DNA of 64,000 bases. Origin: CAJQHK01 sp038142525. GTDB taxonomy: Bacteria; Pseudomonadota; Alphaproteobacteria; Rickettsiales; UBA1997. The notes under the pieces were generated by a model, which was not told where the DNA came from, made no database searches, and saw only the letters and a list, made by a program, of their open reading frames with translations. This document shows positions 29,398-39,170 of this stretch, piece after piece; the stretch's first letter is position 1, and every line of letters starts with the position of its first letter. The stretch is from assembly GCA_038142525.1 (NCBI GenBank), contig JAYQKE010000015.1, positions 62,001 to 126,000 on the forward strand. Direction: 5' to 3'. The position numbers and the translations under genes are program-made.

Positions 29398-30387
29398 GTG
29401 AATATTTTTACCACTATTCGTGGCACATATAGTAATCATTTTAATTTGATCGATGATATATTGATCAATAGAACAAAGGGCAAATCTGAACTTGCAAATA
29501 AAATTATAGAAAATTTAGTTTCTTTTAAAGGTAAGAGAATAAGGCCTTTATTGGTTATAATTGCTAATGAAATATTGGGTAATATAAATGGTAATAATGA
29601 TTATCTAAAGATTGCCGCTGCTATTGAACTTTTGCATAATGCTACTCTTTTGCATGATGATGTAATTGATGATAGTAAATTAAGGAGGGGCAGAAAAACT
29701 GCTAATTATGAATGGGGTAATAAGGCGGGAATTTTATCAGGAGATTTGCTTTTAGCTACTTCATTTCAGATTATTATTGAAGTTGGTCAAATGGATATAT
29801 TAAAATCTATTGCCAATGCTTCAAAAGTTATGTCAAATGGTGAAATATCACAATTATCAAATATTGGTAATATTAATCTTAGTAAGGAACAATATTTAGA
29901 GGTTATTTATGCCAAGACTGCAATATTATTTTCTGTTGCAACTGAGGCTGGGGCAATATTATCTGGTGGTGATAAAGAGAAAATTTTATCATTAAAAGAT
30001 TTTGGTAAAAATTTGGGTATGGCATTTCAAATTATGGATGATATTTTAGATTATGATTCTAATAAAAATAAAATAGGCAAGAATATAGCTGATGATTTTA
30101 TTGAGGGTAAGGTAACTATTCCTATCATATTATTAAAAGATGTTTGCGATGATGGGGAAAAGATTTTTCTAAAAAATATATTTGATGTAAATTATGATAG
30201 AAGTTTAAATAAAGGTGATTTTGATAAGGTAAATTCTATGATTTCTAAATATAATATAATTTCTAAATCTCAGGATTTAGCCAATTATTATGTCAATATG
30301 GCGCAAGAAAATTTATCATCATTTAGTAATTCTTGTCATAAGGATAATGCTTTATCAATTTTAAATTATGTTTTAAATCAAAATTGA
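29398..30387 (+). CDS. ispB: polyprenyl (octaprenyl-type) diphosphate synthase
   Basis: Trans-prenyltransferase that makes the quinone side chain. First aspartate-rich motif LLHDDVIDDSKLRRGR (DDxxD) near residue 85; second MAFQIMDDILDYD near 210; KGKRIRPLLV early. It uses a GTG start at 29398 (no in-frame ATG before FTTIRG). 329 residues, intact. Chain length cannot be proved from sequence. It overlaps the mltA region at its TGA stop. Confidence 0.92.
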   Translation: MNIFTTIRGTYSNHFNLIDDILINRTKGKSELANKIIENLVSFKGKRIRPLLVIIANEILGNINGNNDYLKIAAAIELLHNATLLHDDVIDDSKLRRGRKTANYEWGNKAGILSGDLLLATSFQIIIEVGQMDILKSIANASKVMSNGEISQLSNIGNINLSKEQYLEVIYAKTAILFSVATEAGAILSGGDKEKILSLKDFGKNLGMAFQIMDDILDYDSNKNKIGKNIADDFIEGKVTIPIILLKDVCDDGEKIFLKNIFDVNYDRSLNKGDFDKVNSMISKYNIISKSQDLANYYVNMAQENLSSFSNSCHKDNALSILNYVLNQN

Positions 30388-30389
30388 TT

Positions 30390-31518
30390 ATGAATTACAT
30401 ATTATACTATTTTAAGAAATTACATATTATATTATATTTATCATTATTGATATTTATTACTTCTTGTATTTCAGATTTGGTAATTTCTGGTAAGGGTAAT
30501 ATTGAGTTAAAAAGGGTTGAATTTACTGAGTTACGAAATTGGGATCAGGATAATCACTCCATGGCTTTGATATCTTTCTTGAATTCTTGTAAAAAATTCT
30601 CTTCCATGCCAGATTCCAGGATGATAGGTAGTCAAATAGGTCATATTTTTGTCAAGGATTTTAGAGATGTTTGTGAAATTGGTCATGTTATAAGGGGCAT
30701 GGGAACTCTTCAAGCTAGGAATTTTTTTGAGAACTGGTTTGTACCTTAAGGTAACTGATAAGGATAATAATTCTTACGGCAAATTTACCGGCTATTATAT
30801 TCCAACCTTGAATGGCAGTAGAACAAAAACAGAAAAATATAAATATCCTGTTTATGCTAAGCCAAAAAATATTGATAATAACCCATATTATACTAGGGAA
30901 GAGATAGAGAAGGGAGCTCTTCGGAATCAGGATTTAGAATTATTATATGTTGATGATAAAGTAGATTTATTTTTTATGCATATACAAGGTTCTGGCAATG
31001 TGGTAATTGATGATGGTGTTATTATTAGGCTTTCTTATGCTGGTAATAATAATCAACCATTTTCTTCAATTGGTAAATATATGATTGAAAATGATATCAT
31101 TTCTGGTGATAAATCATATTTTGCAATTAAAAAATGGTTAAAAGAAAATCCATCTGAGACTAGCAAAATATTAAATATGAATTTTTCCTATATATTTTTT
31201 GCCGAAAATAAGGATGACAGTGTGATAGGTGGTGCCAATGTTCCTTTAACTGAAGAAAGATCAATTGCTATTGATAAAAATATTTTACCTTATGGTTATC
31301 CATTTTGGGTAGATGTTGAAGATTATGAATTGGGAGAATATCAAAAATTATTAATTTCACAAGATACCGGTTCTGCTATAAAGGGAACTATAAGAGCTGA
31401 TATTTTCTTTGGTTCAGATAAGGATTCCGAAGAAAGAGTCGCCAATATGAATAATATAGGACAATATTATATTTTACTTCCCATTAATTTGGTTGATAAA
31501 TTTCTTGTCGCTAAATGA
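30390..31518 (+). pseudogene. mltA: membrane-bound lytic transglycosylase A, frameshifted
   Basis: Murein hydrolase forming 1,6-anhydromuropeptides, anchored in the outer membrane. The signal peptide ends in a lipobox (LIFITSC). The MltA domain includes MGTLQARNFFENWF and, in the second frame, GKFTGYYIP, FFMHIQGSG and SQDTGSAIKGTIRAD with the catalytic Asp. The shift is near 30748, after WFVP, where TDKDNNSYGKFTG must follow; one missing or two extra bases account for it. The stop overlaps the S8 start (ATGA). Confidence 0.88.
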
Positions 31519-33881
31519 GCTTTATTGCTATAATAGCTTTGATTTCTGGTCTTGCAATTGGTGCTGCAGGAGCTGGAGCTATTTCTGGAGGAGGAGGTGG
31601 ATCCACTGCAACAAATTCTTCTACTGCCACTACTACTCCTGTTAATCCAGATTGGGATAATACCGTAAATTCCTCTACTGCTTCATCTTATCGTACATCT
31701 GAATATTATGATATCTCTTCATCTGCTTTTGAACAAATTAACCTTGCTAATGGTTATGCTTTATTAGAACAAAATGGCAAAAATATTGCTGGTGATGCTC
31801 TAGATGTTGCTGTAATAGATACTGGTATTAATTTAACTCATAATGAATTTTCTGGTAGTAAAGTAAGATCTTTTTCTGACGGAATTAACAGAGATTATAT
31901 TAATGTTGATACAGATGTAACGGATGATGAAGGGCATGGTAGTCATGTTGCTGGTATTATTGCTGCTGATAAGGATAGTGACAATATGCATGGTGTGGCT
32001 TTTAATTCTAGGATTGTTGGCTATAAAGTCCTTGATGATTTTGGTTTTGGTTCTAGTGCTAATATAACAAGTGGCATCAATCAAGCAGTTGCAGATTCTG
32101 TTAGTATTATAAATTTAAGTTTAGGAGGTGTGGCGACAAGTGATATAAGAACATCTATAGTAAATGCTAAAAACAATGATATTTTAACATTAGCGACAAC
32201 TGGCAATGACAACGACAATCAGGCAATATATCCAGCAAGATATCTTGCTGATTCTGATTTGCAAAATTACTTATTAGCTGTTGGTTCTGTGGATAGTGAT
32301 AATAATAAATCGTCTTTTAGCAATCTTTGTGGTGATGTTGCCAATTATTGCCTTGTGGCGCCAGGGAGGGGTATTAACTCTCCTATTCATACTTTCAATT
32401 CTGCTTATGATTCTTATAATGGAACTTCGATGGCAACTCCTATGGTTTCTGGCGTATTTGCAATTCTTAGATCTGCTTGGCCACATTTAACAGCTGCTGA
32501 TACTGCGCAGATTTTACTGCAAAGCGCTACTGATCTTGGAGCTTCTGGAGTTGATGAAACCTATGGTCACGGACTTTTAAATGCCGAAGCTGCAGTAAAT
32601 AATATTGGTCAAAGTTATATGCCAGCAGGCCTTTCAATTAATAGTGCTGGTTATAATTTGTCGGATAGTAATATTGTCACTTCTTCTATATTTGGAGATG
32701 CTTTTAGTAAAAATATTTCTTTAAAAATATCTGATGCTGTATTTTTTGATGATTTTGGTCGCGATTATAATGCCAATTTCTCTGATAAAATTTCTACTTA
32801 TAAGCGACAATCTATTTTGTCGAATTTAATTTTTAATCAATATAAATCTGCTTCTATGCCAATTATGGCTGATGATTCTTATTTTAGTTTAAAATTTATT
32901 AATCAAGATAATTCCAAGGATCTTAATGGCAATATTACCGGCAAAAATTATTTTAATATTAATAATTTTATTTATGATAAATCAGTAATCGATCCATATC
33001 AATCTCATAATCAAAATCTATCTTTTATTTATCAAAAATCTTTAAATCAGGATAGTAATTTATATATTGCTAGTAATGATTATGCTAATGATTTAAGTGA
33101 ATTAAGTAGTAATTATGGTTTAATTAATAATGATATTTCTTTTGGCAATTTAGCTTCCTTTAATAATTCAAATAAAAATATTCTGGCTTTGGATCAGAAA
33201 ATGACCAGAAATTTTAAAGTAAAAACCTCTTTTTCTCAAATATCAGATCATTATAATCCTCTAAATTCCAATATTGTTAGTGATATTTTTCAGGCTGGAT
33301 TAGAATATAAATCTCCTTTTTCCAATTTATATTTTGATTATGGTAAAATGTCTGAATATCAAGATCAATTTTTAGGTGGGAATGCTAAAGGCATTTTTTC
33401 TAATTCTAATAATAGTAAAACAGATTTTATTACTATTAAAAATAAGAAAAAAATTATCAAAGATTTATATTTTATTTCTAGCTATTCTGAGGGCTTGACT
33501 GACTTATCGGGTAATAAAAATGGTATCTTTAGAAATTATTCAGATATTAGAAGTCGTGGCTATTCTATGGGGTTATTTAATGATAATTTTTTTGGTGGTA
33601 GATTAGCTATTAATTATTCTGAGCCACTTCGTGTTTATTTTGGTAAGGTTGATATTGATATACCAATTTCTAGAGATAATGATGGGAATATATCTCGATT
33701 AACTGCTAATAATATTAGTTTAGAACCTTCTGGTCAGGAAAAAAATCTTGAGATATCATATAGTTTATTTGAAAAAGATCAGAATTTAAATTTAAATTTT
33801 CTAGCAATAGAAGAGCCGATGAATGTAAAGGATAATAAGGATGAATATATGATTTTCTTAAAATATAGTAAATTTTGGTAA
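31515..33881 (+). CDS. S8 subtilisin-like autotransporter
   Basis: Secreted serine protease of 788 residues. A signal sequence (IIALISGLAIGAAGAGAI) and a low-complexity Gly/Ser/Thr linker precede the S8 domain, whose triad is visible: D in VAVIDTGINLTHNEF, H in DEGHGSHVAGI and S in NGTSMATPMVSG, with the oxyanion Asn in ATTGNDND. After residue ~370 comes a long Asn/Ser-rich segment with alternating hydrophobics, ending in YSKFW, an aromatic C-terminus fitting an outer-membrane beta-barrel. The frame is intact over 2.4 kb, in contrast to its neighbours. It overlaps mltA by 4 bp. Confidence 0.88.
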   Translation: MSFIAIIALISGLAIGAAGAGAISGGGGGSTATNSSTATTTPVNPDWDNTVNSSTASSYRTSEYYDISSSAFEQINLANGYALLEQNGKNIAGDALDVAVIDTGINLTHNEFSGSKVRSFSDGINRDYINVDTDVTDDEGHGSHVAGIIAADKDSDNMHGVAFNSRIVGYKVLDDFGFGSSANITSGINQAVADSVSIINLSLGGVATSDIRTSIVNAKNNDILTLATTGNDNDNQAIYPARYLADSDLQNYLLAVGSVDSDNNKSSFSNLCGDVANYCLVAPGRGINSPIHTFNSAYDSYNGTSMATPMVSGVFAILRSAWPHLTAADTAQILLQSATDLGASGVDETYGHGLLNAEAAVNNIGQSYMPAGLSINSAGYNLSDSNIVTSSIFGDAFSKNISLKISDAVFFDDFGRDYNANFSDKISTYKRQSILSNLIFNQYKSASMPIMADDSYFSLKFINQDNSKDLNGNITGKNYFNINNFIYDKSVIDPYQSHNQNLSFIYQKSLNQDSNLYIASNDYANDLSELSSNYGLINNDISFGNLASFNNSNKNILALDQKMTRNFKVKTSFSQISDHYNPLNSNIVSDIFQAGLEYKSPFSNLYFDYGKMSEYQDQFLGGNAKGIFSNSNNSKTDFITIKNKKKIIKDLYFISSYSEGLTDLSGNKNGIFRNYSDIRSRGYSMGLFNDNFFGGRLAINYSEPLRVYFGKVDIDIPISRDNDGNISRLTANNISLEPSGQEKNLEISYSLFEKDQNLNLNFLAIEEPMNVKDNKDEYMIFLKYSKFW

Positions 33882-33921
33882 TATAGCTAACTCAGTTGGC
33901 TTATCATAGTTACCAAAATTT
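33870..33921 (+). terminator. nested hairpin at the end of the S8 gene
   Basis: Outer perfect 12-bp repeat AAATTTTGGTAA (33870-33881, including the stop codon) and TTACCAAAATTT (33910-33921). Inside it is a second hairpin AGCTAAC-TCA-GTTGGCT (33885-33901; one G-T pair). This nested cruciform is the strongest terminator-like structure in the window, although no long T-run follows. Confidence 0.6.
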
Positions 33922-34038
33922 CAATATCGTATTAGGCCAGATTGAAAGCCATTTACATTTTAATTTTTTGTCATATCCTAAAGATTAAAGGAAAAAGATT
34001 TCGGACAGTCCCTAAAAATAAATTTCTTTTCATATTTT

Positions 34039-34907
34039 ATGACAAAAAAACTATCATTTCAGGATATAATTCTTAATTTACAAAATTATTGGGCAGATAT
34101 TGGTGCGCTATTTTACAGCCAATTGATATTGAAGTTGGTGCTGGTACTTTACATCCGGCAACTATTTTACAATCTTTAATTCGTCAAAATTGGAATATTG
34201 CCTATGTTCAACCTTGCAGAAGACCAACTGATAGTCGTTATGGCAATAATCCTAATCGTTTAGGATCTTATTATCAATTTCAGACTATTCTTAAGCCCGC
34301 TCCCGATAATATTAAAGAATTATTTCTAGAATCCCTAACTGCAATTGGTATTGATATTAAAAATAATGATATTCGTTTTGTTGAAGATGATTGGGAAAAT
34401 CCAACAGTTGGGGCTAGTGGTCTTGGTTGGGAAGTTTGGTATAATGGTATGGAAATTACGCAATTTACTTATATGCGACAAATTGGTGGTATTGAATGTT
34501 CTACTATTCCAGTTGAAATAACTTATGGTTTAGAAAGAATCGCCATGCATATTCAAGATATTGATAATATTTTTGATATTAATTGGAATGATAGAGAGGG
34601 TAAAGAAAAGATTACTTATCGTGATGTATTTTTAGAAACTGAAAAGCAAAATTCTGCCTATATTTTAGAGCATTCAAATAAGGATATTTTATTACAAGAT
34701 TTTATTGAATGTGAAATTGAGGCTAGAAATTTAATTGATAATAATCTGCCAATTGTCGCTTATGAAAAGGCCCTTAAATCCAGCCATATTTTAAACTTAC
34801 TTGATGCTAGGGGTGTTATTTCTGAAAAAGAAAGGGTATCATATATTTCAAGGGTTAGGGCTATGGTCAAGGAGTCTTGCAGTAAGTTGGTTAAGGGATT
34901 GTCGTGA
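34039..34907 (+). pseudogene. glyQ: glycyl-tRNA synthetase alpha subunit, frameshifted
   Basis: Class-II synthetase subunit that forms an alpha2beta2 enzyme. MTKKLSFQDIILNLQNYWAD begins at 34039; the next residues should read IGCAILQPIDIEVGAGT, but a T is missing in GGTGCG (34100-34106), so the second part is one frame over. Typical AYVQPCRRPTDSRYG and IPVEITYGLERIAMHIQ are intact and the gene ends at a TGA at 34907. glyS usually follows in alphaproteobacteria, but it is not in this window. Confidence 0.92.
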
Positions 34908-35067
34908 ATCTAAAATTTACTTTGATATTTTTACATTTTTTAAATCTGCGATGCTCATTTGCCTTAAGTAAACTGGGCTTCTTAATTTAAAGCAATAAAA
35001 AATCTCTGCGGATATTTTGATTCGCAACGGTCCCGTTAAGGGTTAAAATTAGTTAAATATTACTTTT
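34908..35067. other. gap between glyQ and dapB
   Basis: 160 bp with no supported gene and no trace of glyS. It holds a small palindrome AACGGTCCCGTT (about 35026-35037) that could fold as a short hairpin before dapB. Confidence 0.3.
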
Positions 35068-35886
35068 ATGAAAATAGGAATTACAGGTATAAATGGTAGA
35101 ATGGGTACACAAATTGCCCAGCTAGTTCATCAGCATGATATAGCGGATATATCATTTGGTTTGGTTGATAAAAATCTTGGTTTAGATGGTCAGAATATCG
35201 GCGAGATTGTTGGAATTAAAAATTTAGATCTAGTTGCAAATAGTGATATTGATGAATTATTTAAAAATTCAGATGCTGTAATTGATTTTTCAGCACCAGA
35301 ATTATCGATTTTATGTGCCAAAAAAAGTTGCTCAATATAAAAAGATTTTTATTTGCGGTACTACTGGTTTTACAGAATCGCAAAAACAAAATCTTTATGA
35401 GGCGGCTGTAAAAACCAAAATAGTTTATTCTACCAATATGTCAATTGGTGTTAATTTATTAATGAATCTCACTGAAAAAGTAGCAAAAATTCTTCATGAA
35501 GATTATGATGCTGAAATTATTGAAATGCATCATCGTTATAAAAAAGATGCACCATCTGGAACTGCACTTTCACTTGGTGAGGCCGTGGCTTCTGGCAGGG
35601 GGTTAAATTTTGGTGAGGTTGCTAAAAGAACAAGAGATGGTATTACGGGAGAAAGAACAAAAAATGAGATTGGCTTTGCATCTTTAAGAGGTGGTGATGT
35701 TATTGGTGATCATTCAGTTATTTTTGCCAGTGATGGTGAGAGGGTTAACTCATAAAGCGTCTAACAGAATAATTTATGCTAAGGGTGCTATTCGCAATAT
35801 TTAAAAATTTTTGAAAACTTGCTATTTGGGCTAGCGGTCAGGAAAATGGCCTATATTCTATGAGAGATGTTCTAAAAGGCTTTTAG
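35068..35886 (+). pseudogene. dapB: 4-hydroxy-tetrahydrodipicolinate reductase, several lesions
   Basis: Lysine/diaminopimelate pathway reductase. The NAD(P) motif GITGINGRMGTQI, then VIDFSAPE, CGTTGF, STNMSIGVNLLMNL, the active-site EMHHRYKKDAPSGTAL and ERTKNEIGFASLRGGDVIGDHS are all recognisable. Frame breaks are seen near 35320, near 35745 (after SDGERVN, where LTHKASNRI follows in another frame), near 35800 (stop after AIRNI) and before ASGQENGLYSM; the last frame ends at 35886. With at least three lesions this is the most damaged metabolic gene here and may be truly decaying. Confidence 0.88.
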
Positions 35887-35913
35887 CTTTTGGGTAATAC
35901 CGTCATCTTTCCG

Positions 35914-36369
35914 CTAATTATGAGGTTTATATATTTCAAAAGCCCTTTCTTCAAAAGATTCAACCATCTTCATTTTAGCTTTTTTAAAGATAAAATTTAG
36001 CATGGAAGATAGAATTTTAGAATGAAATTCAAAATCAATATCAAAATAAATTTTACTTTCCTTATCATTAAGATCTTTAAAATGCCAATAAGTTTCTAAT
36101 TTTCTAAATGGCCCTTCAATTGCTCTGACAAAAACTTCCGATTCATTTTCAGAAATGTGATTGACAGTAATCCTTGAAGTGTATTTTTTATGAACGGCTT
36201 TAAAACTAATATCTAAATCAGCTAGCACCTCTTCATCTTCCTTGGTTTCAAGGATTTTAGCATCTATACACCAAGGTAGAAATTCTGGATATGATTCAAC
36301 ATCCATAATTAGGTCAAACATTTCTTTGGCGCTAAAAGGCACTATTTTTTCAATTGTTATCTGATGCAT
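35914..36369 (-). CDS. RatA/Coq10-family START-domain protein
   Basis: Polyketide-cyclase/Coq10-like lipid-binding protein of 151 residues. The start is MHQITIEKIVPFSAKEMFDLI, recognised by VESYPEFLPWC at residues ~27-37, and later GPFRKLETYWHFK and DFEFHSKILSSMLN occur. Members bind ubiquinone or ribosomes; which applies here cannot be told. Intact frame, convergent with the broken dapB. Confidence 0.87.
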   Translation of the reverse strand: MHQITIEKIVPFSAKEMFDLIMDVESYPEFLPWCIDAKILETKEDEEVLADLDISFKAVHKKYTSRITVNHISENESEVFVRAIEGPFRKLETYWHFKDLNDKESKIYFDIDFEFHSKILSSMLNFIFKKAKMKMVESFEERAFEIYKPHN

Positions 36370-36612
36370 TTAATTTTATTAGATTCTGTTAATATTTGAT
36401 TTATACCATTTCCCATCTTTAAAGCAATTTTTCCTACAGCCTTTTGAGTTGCTGAGGGTAATCGACAATTTTAATTATAATTTTTATGAGAAAATACCTC
36501 CAGTATTTCCACCAAAAAATGGAATAAACCAAATATTAAAATGATATTAAACATCCTTGCAAATATAAATTACAATAATATTATTTTATTTGATAGATTA
36601 ATAAATTTAAAA
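36370..36612. other. gap between ratA and leuD
   Basis: About 240 bp. On the minus strand a frame (LPSATQKAVGKIALKMGNG...) runs toward the ratA start without a visible start codon, perhaps the end of a lost upstream gene; identity not recognised. The remainder is plain AT-rich DNA. Confidence 0.3.
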
Positions 36613-37226
36613 ATGGATAAATTTAAAAAACTAACTGCGAGAGATTTGCCTATTTGGATTTGGTCAATATTGATACTGACATGATCATTCCCAAGCAATT
36701 CCTAAAAACTATTAAAAGAACTGGCCTTGGTACTAGTTTATTCTACGAGATGCGATATGATGAATCTGGTAGTAAAATTCAGGATTTTATTCTTCATAAT
36801 CCATCTTATGAAAAATCTCAAATATTAATTTCCGGTGATAATTTTGGTTGTGGCTCCAGTCGTGAACACGCTCCTTGGGCTTTATTAGATTTTGGTATAA
36901 AAGTTGTTATTTCGACTTCTTTTGCTGATATTTTTTATAATAATTGTTTTAAAAATGGTATTTTACCAATTATTCTTGGTCAGGATCAGGTTAGAAAATT
37001 AATGGATTTTGCTAAAAATCCAGAAAATCAAATTACTGTAGATCTTGAATTGCAAAAAATTTCTTTTAATAATGAAGAAGTAGATTTCAAGATAAATGAT
37101 TTCAAAAAACATTGTTTAATTAATGGCTTAGATGATATTGGTCTAACTTTATCTATGGCAGGTAAAATTGATCAATATGAAGATAAAGCTAATCAATCAA
37201 CTCCTTGGCTCTTCAATAATAACTAA
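36613..37226 (+). pseudogene. leuD: 3-isopropylmalate dehydratase small subunit, frameshifted at the N-terminus
   Basis: Leucine pathway aconitase-like swivel subunit. MDKFKKLTA begins at 36613, but the frame must change near 36650 to reach LVNIDTDMIIPKQFLKTIKRTGLG, quoted by its core NIDTDMIIPKQFL. Downstream, SGDNFGCGSSREHAPWAL is the family signature and GLDDIGLTLSMAGKI ends it. The ~190 remaining residues are intact. leuC is not in the window. Confidence 0.9.
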
Positions 37227-37243
37227 AGATAATATAATATATC

Positions 37244-38062
37244 ATGACAATATTAAAAGGTAAAAAAGGTCTAATAATGGGTGTAGCTAATAATCGCTCA
37301 ATTGCTTGGGGCATAGCTGATCAAGCTCATAAATATGGTGCAGAGTTAGCTTTTACTTATCAGGGAGAAGCTTTAGAAAAAAGAATTAAACCCCTTGTCG
37401 CTTCAGTTGATTCTGATATTATTTTACCTTGTGATGTTACCGATATTGATTCTATTAAAGCTGTTTTTAAAACATTAGAAAAAAAATGGGGTAAATTAGA
37501 TTTTTTAGTTCATGCAATTGCTTATTCGGATAAGGAAGAGCTTAGAGGTAGATATGTTGATACCACTCCAGAAAATTTTGCCAATACTATGAATATTTCA
37601 GCTTATTCTTTAGTTTCTGTTACTAAATATGCAGAAAATCTATTAAAAAAATCTGATTCTGGTAGTGTGATCGCTCTTAGCTATTATGGTGCTGAAAAAG
37701 TTGTACCTCATTATAATGTTATGGGTGTTGCTAAGTCTGCTCTTGAGGCTAGTGTAAGATATCTTTCTGTTGATCTTGGTAATGATAATATCAGAGTTAA
37801 TGCTATTTCTGCTGGACCAGTTAAAACCCTTGCTGCTAGCGGTATCGGTGATTTTAAATATATTTTTAAATGGAATGAGCACAACTCTCCTCTAAAAAGA
37901 AATATTAATCTTAAAGATGTTGGCGATTCTGCTGTTTATTTATTAAGTGACCTTGGTAGCGGCGTTACTGGTGAAGTACTTCATGTTGATTCAGGATATC
38001 ATGTGGTTGGTATGAAAGCTGTTGATGCGCCGGATCTGACTATTGAAAAAAAGAATAATTAA
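37244..38062 (+). CDS. fabI: enoyl-ACP reductase (NADH)
   Basis: Last step of each fatty-acid elongation round. The SDR fold starts with the FabI-specific MGVANNRSIAWGIA; the active site is the long Y-x6-K form in SYYGAEKVVPHYNVMGVAKS, given here as YYGAEK...NVMGVAK; ISAGPVKTLAASGI and VTGEVLHVDSGYHVVGM follow. 272 residues, intact, 17 bp after leuD. Confidence 0.96.
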   Translation: MTILKGKKGLIMGVANNRSIAWGIADQAHKYGAELAFTYQGEALEKRIKPLVASVDSDIILPCDVTDIDSIKAVFKTLEKKWGKLDFLVHAIAYSDKEELRGRYVDTTPENFANTMNISAYSLVSVTKYAENLLKKSDSGSVIALSYYGAEKVVPHYNVMGVAKSALEASVRYLSVDLGNDNIRVNAISAGPVKTLAASGIGDFKYIFKWNEHNSPLKRNINLKDVGDSAVYLLSDLGSGVTGEVLHVDSGYHVVGMKAVDAPDLTIEKKNN

Positions 38063-38094
38063 ATGAATTCTTCAATGATTTACACTAACAGTAA

Positions 38095-38756
38095 ATGAGT
38101 GTAATAAATCCGCCATTTTTAATTATCATCTCCTCCCCATCTGGCGCTGGCAAATCAACCATCTGTAATATGTTGATAAAAAGCGACCTAAATGTTATTT
38201 TATCAGTATCAGCAACCACTAGAAAAAAAGAGAAAATGAGATAGATGGAAAAGATTATTATTTTGTTACAGAAGATGAGTTTGAAGAATTAGAAGTTCAA
38301 AATCAATTATTAGAATCTGCCAATATCTTTGGCAATAAATATGGCACCCCAAGAAAAATGTTAGATGATGCTTTTAGCAAAAATTCTAATGTTTTATTTG
38401 ATATCGATTGGCAAGGAGCCAGGCAGTTAAATGAAAAATTCAATAAAAATAAAATAATTAGTTTTTTTCTATTGCCGCCATCTATGAAGGAATTATATTC
38501 TAGATTGCAAAATAGGGCTATGGATAGTAATGATGTTGTAAAAAAGAGAATGGTTGGCGCTATTAATGAAATCAAACATTTTAATGAATATGATCATGTT
38601 TTAATTAATGAGGATCTTGATGAGACTTATAGTAAAATTGTTAATATAATTCATAATCCAAATTTAGAGTTGGATTATGATTTTTCTAAAATTTCAAAAT
38701 TTGTTTCTTCCTTAGAAGAAGAATGGCAAAATAATTTTAATAAAGATCATCAATAA
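38095..38756 (+). pseudogene. gmk: guanylate kinase, frameshifted
   Basis: GMP to GDP kinase, essential. The P-loop ISSPSGAGKSTI near residue 13 and SVSATTRKKE are in the first frame, which ends in a stop after KMR. In the run at about 38222 there are seven A; eight would give RKKRENEIDGKDYYFVTEDEF and the rest of the enzyme (GTPRKMLDDAF, LFDIDWQGARQL, RLQNRAMDS). A homopolymer indel is the simplest explanation. The stop is 1 bp before the next start. Confidence 0.92.
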
Positions 38757-38757
38757 T

Positions 38758-39159
38758 ATGTTTCTTAATAAATTTTTATCATTCTTTACCATATTTTCAT
38801 TATTATTTACTTCTTGTGCTAGGCTTAATGAGGATAGAGTTACTATCAAAATTCATAGTTACCCTGCAAATGCCGATCTTTATGTTAATAATGCTTATTA
38901 CGGCAAAACTCCTATAGATATATCTTTATTACCAGATTCTAGAGATTATAAAGCAACTATTATTGGTAAAGATTATCGTAAAACTATTGATCTTGAAACT
39001 TGGTATTCTGTTAGAGAGGGTAGGGGATCAGAAAATACCAGATGCGTTTTAGATGCTTTTGGTAGCTTCTTAATTTTACCAATGGCCTCATTTCTATCAA
39101 TAAAATGTCGTGATTTTAAGAAAAGGGAATATCTTATTAACGCTTATGGTTCAGATTAG
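38758..39159 (+). CDS. PEGA-domain lipoprotein
   Basis: A 133-residue lipoprotein: hydrophobic signal (FLSFFTIFSLLFTSC) with Cys at ~20, then a PEGA-like surface domain (VTIKIHSYPANADLYVNNAYYGKTPID). The last third has a hydrophobic patch (AFGSFLILPMASFLSIKC). Such proteins sit in the outer membrane; ligand unknown. Starts 1 bp after gmk and 11 bp before the next gene. Confidence 0.75.
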   Translation: MFLNKFLSFFTIFSLLFTSCARLNEDRVTIKIHSYPANADLYVNNAYYGKTPIDISLLPDSRDYKATIIGKDYRKTIDLETWYSVREGRGSENTRCVLDAFGSFLILPMASFLSIKCRDFKKREYLINAYGSD

Positions 39160-39170
39160 ATAATATCTTT

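Noticed and set aside
36370..36480. Minus-strand coding remnant upstream of ratA
   Set aside because: No start codon, about 35 codons, and no family recognised; noted in the gap entry but not called as a gene.
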